Assembly (NCBI GenBank): GCA_020796225.1
Contig: CM036765.1
Coordinates: 5,428,805 to 5,492,804, forward strand
DNA: 64,000 bases
Direction: 5' to 3'
From: Arion vulgaris
Taxonomy: Eukaryota; Mollusca; Gastropoda; Stylommatophora; Arionidae
Positions 26,701 to 35,700 of the stretch are shown here, in pieces (the first letter of the stretch is position 1; each line of letters begins with the position of its first letter). The position numbers and the translations under genes are program-made. The notes below the pieces were generated by a model. The model ran no database searches. It was not told the origin of the DNA and worked only from the letters and a program-made list of their open reading frames with translations.

Positions 26701-29700
26701 CTTTAAAAGTTCTCTCCCATATGTATCTAGTCATTTGTATGATATCTGCTTTAAAAGTTCTCTCCCATATGTATCTAGTCATTTGTATGATATCTGCTTT
26801 AAAAGTTCTCTCCCATATGTATCTAGTCATTTGTATGATATCTGCTTTAAAAGTTCTCTCCCATATGTATCTAGTCATTTGTATGATATCTGCTTTAAAA
26901 GTTCTCTCCCATATGTATCTAGTCATTTGCATGATATCTGCTTTAAAAGTTCTCTCCTATATGTATCTAGTCATTTGTATGATATCTGCTTTAAAAGTTC
27001 TCTCCCATATGTATCTAGTCATTTGTATGATATCTGCTTTAAAAGTTCTCTCCCATATGTATCTAGTCATTTGTATGATATCTGCTTTAAAAGTTCTCTC
27101 CCATATGTATCTAGTCATTTGTATGATATCTGCTTTAAAAGTTCTCTCCCATATGTATCTAGTCATTTGCATGATATCTGCTTTAAAAGTTCTCTCCCAT
27201 ATGTATCTAGTCATTTGCATGATATCTGCTTTAAAAGTTCTCTCCCATATGTATCTAGTCATTTGTATGATATCTGCTTTAAAGTTCTCTCCCATATGTA
27301 TCTAGTCATTTGTATGATATCTGCTTTAAAAGTTCTCTCCCATATGTATCTAGTCATTTGTATGATATCTGCTTTAAAAGTTCTCTCCCATATGTATCTA
27401 GTCATTTGCATGATATCTGCTTTAAAAGTTCTCTCCCATATGTATCTAGTCATTTGTATGATATCTGCTTTAAAAGTTCTCTCCCATATGTATCTAGTCA
27501 TTTGCATGATATCTGCTTTAAAAGTTCTCTCCCATATGTATCTAGTCATTTGTATGATATCTACTTTAAAAGTTCTCTCCCATATGTATCTAGGTCTACA
27601 TTTATGTTCATGTCCCTGTGGCTTCTACTGCATTGCATATTTTGTCCGAATTTGTTTTATCAATCTGAGAACTGTCTTGTTCATCATCGATTTTGTATCT
27701 CTTTATGTATGTCCTGCTGACTTGTTGCTTCTTAATGAATATAGTAAATTTGATAGAACAATTTGAAGTATCATCTATCGTTGACCTATCATCTAACACT
27801 ACTCAAGCACACAACTTTGCTGGTCGGCAGGACGACCAACTGGCAAGCCAACCAGCCAACCAACAAAAAAACCAACTAATCAACCAACTAATCTACCAAG
27901 GAGACATCTAATAACTAATTAACATCTGATTTATATCTCACAGATCTGAAGCCCTTGCTGTTGTAGAAGCGGATACGTCTATCAATAATATGTCCAACAT
28001 TGGTGTTGCTAAGACGTTCCTGACGAGTGAGGAAGCTATGAAAGTAAATAAATCTCTCTGTTGTTTCAGTTTTTATTCTGTTCTCTGATTTTAATATGAG
28101 ATCCGATCTTCTTTTTCTTCTGTAATCAACTTCTGTAATGCGACTACTCCGGTGTTATAAACAGGGCGGTGTACTTGAGGTCTTCACCCATGGTTTGTTT
28201 TGAAGGGTTGTTTCTTTTGGCAAGATTTTCATTCTCACACTGCTCAGGCTTCGGCATTCTTACAAGATGTGCTATGGGGACTGTTTTGGTGCTCCACAGG
28301 TGCAGGCAGCCGTGTCCCTGAGACCCATTCTATGGAGGTGTGCTCTGAGACCGCAGCGTCTAGTTCTAAGTATGAAGTCTGTGTTCTGCGCTTTTCTGTT
28401 TAGAGTATTTATATTGTATTGTACTCTAGGTTGTGTCCTTCGTTTGTTTTTCTCCCCATCATTTTCCTGGTGTTTTTTAAAGCAGTCTTTGCTTCTGTAA
28501 AGCTTTGTGTTGGGTGGGGTTGTGTTAGACTCCTCCAGCCCTTTCGAGTTTGTAAGTCTTTTCATTTCCTGGGATGCCGCAGTGTGCTGGTATCCACTGT
28601 GAGACTAATTCTGATTTCTTTGACAGCAAGCTAATTTTTTGCCTTATGAATATGTGCACTACAGAAAAGTCGTCCGTATATCGTGGACATAAAAGGAAAC
28701 AAAATAGATCTATCCAGAAAGAACTCAAAATCAAAGAAAACTCCCTGATACTACAAACAGGAATGCGAAAATTGAAACATTTTGCACATATAAAAGACAC
28801 GATGGGTTGGAGAAGATCAGTGTTGAATAAGGCATCTGCGCAAAGAGGGGATGCTTCATTCAACAGTGCAGCTCAAGCTGAGGAAGAACTTGTCGTGTGT
28901 GAGACATGAGATAGCATGGAGTAACACTGTACCACTAGAAGATAACGGCGTCTAGTGTGATGTTAACCACATCAACAAACTTGTACCGTTGTTCAAAGAA
29001 AAATACAAGCCAACACTATATTCCATCATATACCTTTTTTGCCTTCTTTATCTACTTTTCATTGACTACTTTATCATTAATTTAAAATGCTGAACTTACC
29101 ATAAAAATATACGCAGAAATTAAGAAGTATTAAAACCCTAGGGAAATGAGGTCAAGACACATGTTTTATATGCTTATATACATTATACTGCTAATTAATA
29201 AATAATGTTGAGATGTTGAATGAGTTCAAGACACAGAGATAGCTTGTCATCAATATAAGAAAGAGGCAGTCATCATTTTTCGGGCATTTGAAGAGGAGGA
29301 GAGGTTTGGAATACATTGTGACAACTAGTAAAATCGAGGGGAGACGAGACAGAGGAAGACAGAGAGATAAAATTTTGGATAGCCTGGCTTTATGACACGG
29401 TAGTGCGTCAACACCTAAGATGATAGCAAACACCGAAGATAGAGATTTGTGTAGATCCATGATCGCCTACGCCAGCCGGCACGGCACCCGATGATGATGA
29501 TAATAGGAAAGCACCGGAGTCAATGAATATAATCAATAAATAGATAGTGAACAAGTACTTAGGGCTTCCGGAAATAACAAATGACCAAACACAGTACTCG
29601 AACCACAAACTCTTATTTCTTACGGCACCCATTGCCTAGCCTTACAATACAAGCGTTGCTAAGAACACAATCAGCTAGCTCTCCAAGAAAAGAGCTTCAC

Positions 29701-32700
29701 TAAATCGTGTCTTTTCTTTGTTTGGTAATTTGGCTTTTTTGCAGAAGCCTGTAATAATTGCTCTTCTTCACCTTTCAACTCCCAACGGAGCACAGGTCTT
29801 CAACAAACTTCTTCCAGTTCTTCCTCTCTCCTACCATCCCTTCCAGTTCTATCCATGTTTTACCCATGCTTTTAATATCAGCCTCCAGCTCTCTTGTCCA
29901 GATATATCTAAGCATTTCCCTACTCTTTCCATGCGGGTTCCAAAACAGTGCCTATCTTGCAAAGCTTCCAGTCGGTCTTCTCAATGTGTTTCCTATCTAT
30001 CACCATCGTCTCTTCCTGAGCTCTTCCTCCAGTGGTATCTATTTAGTTCTTTCTCCGAGTTCCTCTTTTGTATAATACTTGTTCACTGTCAATTTATTGA
30101 TCCCTAGAAATATACGTAAAATGTGATTTATTTTCTTATTTCTAGGTACTGCAACTATCAAGCGACGGCACACCAGTTCAAAGTCTAACAACTTCTTCCC
30201 CTGTGGTATCTTCAGTACAACCATATAATACTGATGACAATGATGGTCTTGATCCAGCATATATTGCGCTTATTGTTGTTGGATGCCTTGTTCTTATAGC
30301 TATCATCATTGCTCTTATCGTTTATTGTGCTTGTTATCGCAGAGCCAAGTGAGTACTTATACAGTTTTAGTATACTTGTTTACTGCAGAATTTGGGTTGT
30401 ATCTTTCATTATTAATATTCATGATCAAATAGCTTGTTCTGATCAGAACTTTGCCACTCCAACAGTACTTCGGAATTTCTCTCTCTCGTAGGCCAAAATG
30501 TCCTGCCTCTGAAGCCGTCATGTTTAAACCATCAGTTACATCCTGAAACCATTTTTTCCATGGTCCTCTCATCTTTGCTGGTATGCTGGTATTAATATTA
30601 GCAAGTTCATAAGTAACTCTCTCTATATCATGACTGTTACTGAGTTATGAACATAATTGTTGTCTGAGACAATAATTGTCATCCCCTTGAGTCCGTTGTT
30701 GTATCTGACTATCAGTCGATGCTTCACATGATCAAAAAGGGCAGGTTTCGGTATCAGTGGATGTCGTCTATAGAAGTTTCTAATCTCCAGAGGCTTACGT
30801 GGATTTACTGTCGTTGGCATGCGGGTGTTTGCAGTAATGAGAGAATGGACTGACTTGCACCAACAGCATCGATTGCCGAGGAGTTCAAAATGGATAGGGG
30901 CATGTTCTTCGGTCTCTTCGCGACTGTCTGTTGGGTGAGGACACTAAAGTAGATGTTGAATCGATCCAGCGATTTAAGCAGATTGGATTTACCCGTTGTA
31001 CAAGTATAACTGGATGCCTGAGGGCAGAATGAGAGTGTGTTCAATCAGCTAGCCACGGGAACCATCAGTATGCATACTCTTAAATATCTGTTGGTGTAGA
31101 CTGAGCAACTACGGGTCTGCCCGGACTGCAATGACGTCAATTTAGCAACCAATAATCAATAACCCTCCCTCAAACGTTTGTGTTTACATTGTTTGCAGTC
31201 AGTGTTGCATTGATATATATATATACATATAATTCAAGATACTATTTAGTTAAATATATTTGTTTTATTATTTATAAATTATTCGGCGTCTGACCGAATG
31301 GATTAGAGCGCGGGCTCTCATTCGGGAGACCCAGGTTCAAACCCCGGTAAGGTCAAGAAGTTTTTCTTTCGGGGTATAAGGTAAAATTCCTAACCTGAAC
31401 AGTTTCACGGTGAATGCACTAGCAATGCCGCCATTACATTTCTCATGCTCATGTTCCCCTGACCTACATCATTCTAAAAGTGATATTGCAGACATTAAAG
31501 ATAGTGTTTTTGTATTTGTTATTATTTATAGCCAGGAAGAAAACTTGGAAGGTTTAGTACAAGAAGAAAGAAAGAAAGTGATATATCTTTAAAATTACTA
31601 CAGTGTCTGGTGGTGTGATAGGCGCTCGTTTGTACGCGACTATATTGACTTATGGTATGGAATGAGTTAATATGTGTCACGAATAAAGAAGGAATATAAT
31701 ACATGGTGATAAACGGAAAAGTCAGTGGATCCTATCATAAAGTAGGAGCTTCGGAGATGTGAACCCTATGTGTTGGCCATTTTGAGAGAGTTTAGTGACG
31801 AAATTGGTCGAGTCCGAAACGTACGACATATCAAATATGCGAAAAGAGTGACCAATAAAAATCGAACTGACGTGGTAGCCTACTGCTGGATGTGTTTATG
31901 CGGGGATCGGAATGTCTGTGGTCTTGTCCTGGGGGCTAGGATGATAGTCCTGGGGGCTATGATGATAGTCTTGGGGCTATGATGATAGTCCTGGGGGCTA
32001 GGATGATTGTCCTGGGGGCTAGGATGATAGTCCTGGGGGCTAGGATGATAGTCCTGGGGGCTAGGATGATAGTCCTGGGGCTAGGATGATAGTCCTGGGG
32101 GCTATGATGATATTCCTGGGGGTTAGGATGATAGTCCTGGGGGTTAGGATGATAGTCCTGGGGTTAGATGATAGTCCTGGGGCTAGGATGATAGTCCTGG
32201 GGGCTAGGATGATAGTCCTGGGGGCTAGGATGATAATCCTGGGGCTAGGATGATAGTCCTGGGGGCTAGGATGATAGTCCTGGGGGCTAGGATGATAGTC
32301 CTGGGGGCTAGGATGATAGTCCTGGGGGCTAGGATGATAGTCCTGGGAGAGCTGGAGTGATAGTCCTCATATAACTGATCATCATCATCAAGTAACTTAT
32401 TCCTTCTGGAAACTGGTTGCCATGACAGGAGTTCTGAAAAACTCTCTATTCTGTTCAAGTTGACCGGCGTCAGCAGCAGACATTCTCAGGTCGTCAATGA
32501 CATCCTTCACCCATCGTCTTCTAGGTCTTCCTTTCATTCTTCTTCCAGGCACCATTCCCTCTAGAATTATCTTCTCTAGACACTCATGTCATTTGATGTG
32601 TCCGAAATACGAAATTTTCCTGGACTTTATATTCTTTAATAACCAACTCTCTTTAATATCAAGCTGTTGCAGAACAGAAGCGTTTGTTCTTTTCTCTGTC

Positions 32701-35700
32701 CATGATATTCTAAGTACTCTTCTGTAGCATTTACATTCAAAGGCAGTAATGATCTTCTCTGTCGCTTTGTCAATGATATAGCTGATACATGTTGAAATGA
32801 AACTATAAATGTCTTTTGTGACTATATTTACTATAATTTATTCCATATCTTTGAAAAATTATAATTGTTATGCTTTTTGTTTTTCTACAGCAAAGGCCCT
32901 GACAAAAAGAAATTAGGTAAGATGGTTTTACCATTTTATTTTGCATAACATGGGGAATATTATAATATTGGTTGATTGATTAATAGGACCATCATCCTTG
33001 CACTTTGTTGAGTAATCATGTGTGCTCCGATTTCTTTCTTACAAAGGAGATCTCAGTGGTAGTTCACGAACTCCGTAGGACGGCGAGGTCCCCGATGTAA
33101 TTTAGAAGATCGAAAAAATATTTTGTAGGAATTTTATTTTTCAATCTTTTAATGAATTTAGCCCAGACGACGTCTTTTCATCGTCAAGTCTCTTGATTTT
33201 AAATTGACAAGGGTTCTTTTATGTGCTCAACGTGAACACGGACTAACGTTTTATCGTTCGTCTCCAATAGGACTAGGAACACGATCTTACCTACACTAAG
33301 ATCAAGGATCTATGGAAAAATATCACGATCGCTCAAAGAGGGAGAGAGACGAGTATCTTTGGAACAAGAAGCAAGCACCTAACTCTTCACTGTTCAAAAT
33401 GGAGAAGAACAGGCTGGAAGCGCCACTGTCGGGGCAAAAATTTGATTAGAAAAGATTAAAAATAAATTTCTTACGCAATATCTTCACAGTTTTCAAAATA
33501 TATCGAGAACCATCGTCAGGTGGTATGGGGTTCGTGCACTGCCGTTGATATCTTCCTGTGTAAGAAATAAAGAGAATGGAGCACACATGGTTACTTACTG
33601 AAGTACAATGATGATGATGATCAATCAATCAATCAATCACTCAATCACATCAGTATTAGCATCGATAAGTTATAAAAGAGATAATATTAATAACGAAGAC
33701 ATCTATGACATGTAATGCAGGTATCACGTTTGAATACAACAAGATAAAAATAACAGAGCAGCAGTTGACCGATGTGGGTAGTAATTTTGATTGCACGGAA
33801 AAAATAAAAGAAATATGTTATGCTACGAATTATTGTGAAAGCATGATCAACTTTAAAATCCAAATACAATATGAAACATTAAGTTATATAGTTTTAAAAC
33901 TAAATTATAAATTTTCATTTTTAATGTTGATCTATTATTGTTGTCCACAGTAAGCAAGAAACAACAAACAAAGAATACATTTGCAAACATTGATAAATCA
34001 AGTAAGAAACTTTATTCTATCTATCTATATCCTCTTTATGCCTAGTTTGACACATATAACGATTCCACACAAGACTCCAGTTGTTGCCGTCCACAGCCAC
34101 AAACATAAGTGTTTCTTACGTCAGGCGACAATCTTTCAACTCTTTCCACCTTTATTTTTCGTGTTTCTTTTGGACGTTCATGCCTTCTATTCTCATCAGC
34201 TGTTCATGGGGAGCTGTAATAGGCAATACACCTACTGACAAAACTTGGTCTCTTACAGCAACACAGCACAGAAAGAGCACCACGTGTGAAATGAAATGCT
34301 TGAGGAAGGAGTGGGGTCACCAGGAAATATAGAATACGAAATGAGGACATCAGAAGCAGAGTGGGCATAGCTTCATGCACCGAATACATTGAAAGCCAAC
34401 AAATGCAGTGGTTTGGACATTTAATGAGAATGGAATACAACCAACTACCAATAACAGCATACAATAAAAGAGATCAGGTACTAGAGCTAAGGAAGATAAA
34501 AAAAGATGGATAGACAATATCAAGACCACACTACATCAGTTATTAGTTATCAGAGGACTGTCATCATAGCACTCCGGACATGTCCATAGGTGCTCCGATC
34601 TCCGCATCAGCAAATCCAGCAGCGTCCATCGGCCGAACACGTCAGTCCGATGTTGATTAATCAGTCTCTTTGCATATTTAGTATGTCGTTCTTTTCGGGC
34701 TGCACTAGTCTTGACACCCATCTCTCTCAATCTGGTCAGCGAGTGGGACTCGCAACCCTGAAACTCTTCTGTTCGAAAAGACTCTCAGTGCGTTAAGAAT
34801 GTCATTTCGGTCCATTGCAGCCCCTCGGATACTGTGGCCATGCCAGCCAATCTGTCAGCTCGTTCATTACCTTTGACCCCTGCGTTTCCAGGGACAAAAA
34901 TGAAGGTTATTTCTTTGATACCACACTACATAAACACGGATATAACGCAACAAGTGCGACTCATCTGGTCCTAGAACGCACATTAAAGCTCCCATCCCTG
35001 CGCTTAACGGCAAGAGTGGACAGCCAACTACATCTTCCACATGGGAATAGACAACAGACAATAGATGTACTGACATACATGAACAATCTATCTCTACCTT
35101 CGTCTTTTAATGCTGGCTTCCAGTGATGCATAATTTGTTACTTTTAAAAGCCCTTTATTTGAAACATTCATTTTGGAATCTCTCCAGCTTGTGTATGATG
35201 CTTTAGGTCACTCTCCAATATTCACAACTGTATAATAACGCTCACATGACACTGTTTCTAGATAAACTTTATTATGAATATAATGATATAGAAGAATTCT
35301 CAACATTTCATAAACTCAAAGAATAAATGAATCGATAAATGTATGGCTATACAGTAATATTGCGGCCACGTTAAGTGTAAAAATGGTTTGGAGAGAACAG
35401 TAATCAAGGGCATGAAGACAAGGCAGGGAACAAACAAGACGACGGTGGTAAAATAACAATAAGTGAACCCATACCATCATGAATTCATCACCATCATGGT
35501 GTACAAACGTGAGCTAATCCTATCTCCAGTCACTATAGTAGCTTTTCATATAGATTATTTTCTTTGTCTTTATACATAGATTCTGAGGTCAATTATAAGA
35601 TATCGAAAGCCAGTGCTGCGTTCAGAAGGTTGCGCGTTACTCTGTGGGAGCGGTAGAAGATACACGTAGCCACACAGTTGAAATTTCACAGGACCATAAT

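Noticed and set aside
22339..27766. Many long open frames on both strands (repeats such as SSLPYVSSHLYDICFK)
   Set aside because: They are translations of the 48-bp array, open on both strands because the unit is a multiple of three and lacks stops in those frames; they shift at each one-base loss and have no splice or domain support.
31285..31360. tRNA gene
   Set aside because: A and B boxes are present, but no acceptor stem or proper anticodon arm can be paired; relatives with the same body show it is a SINE head.
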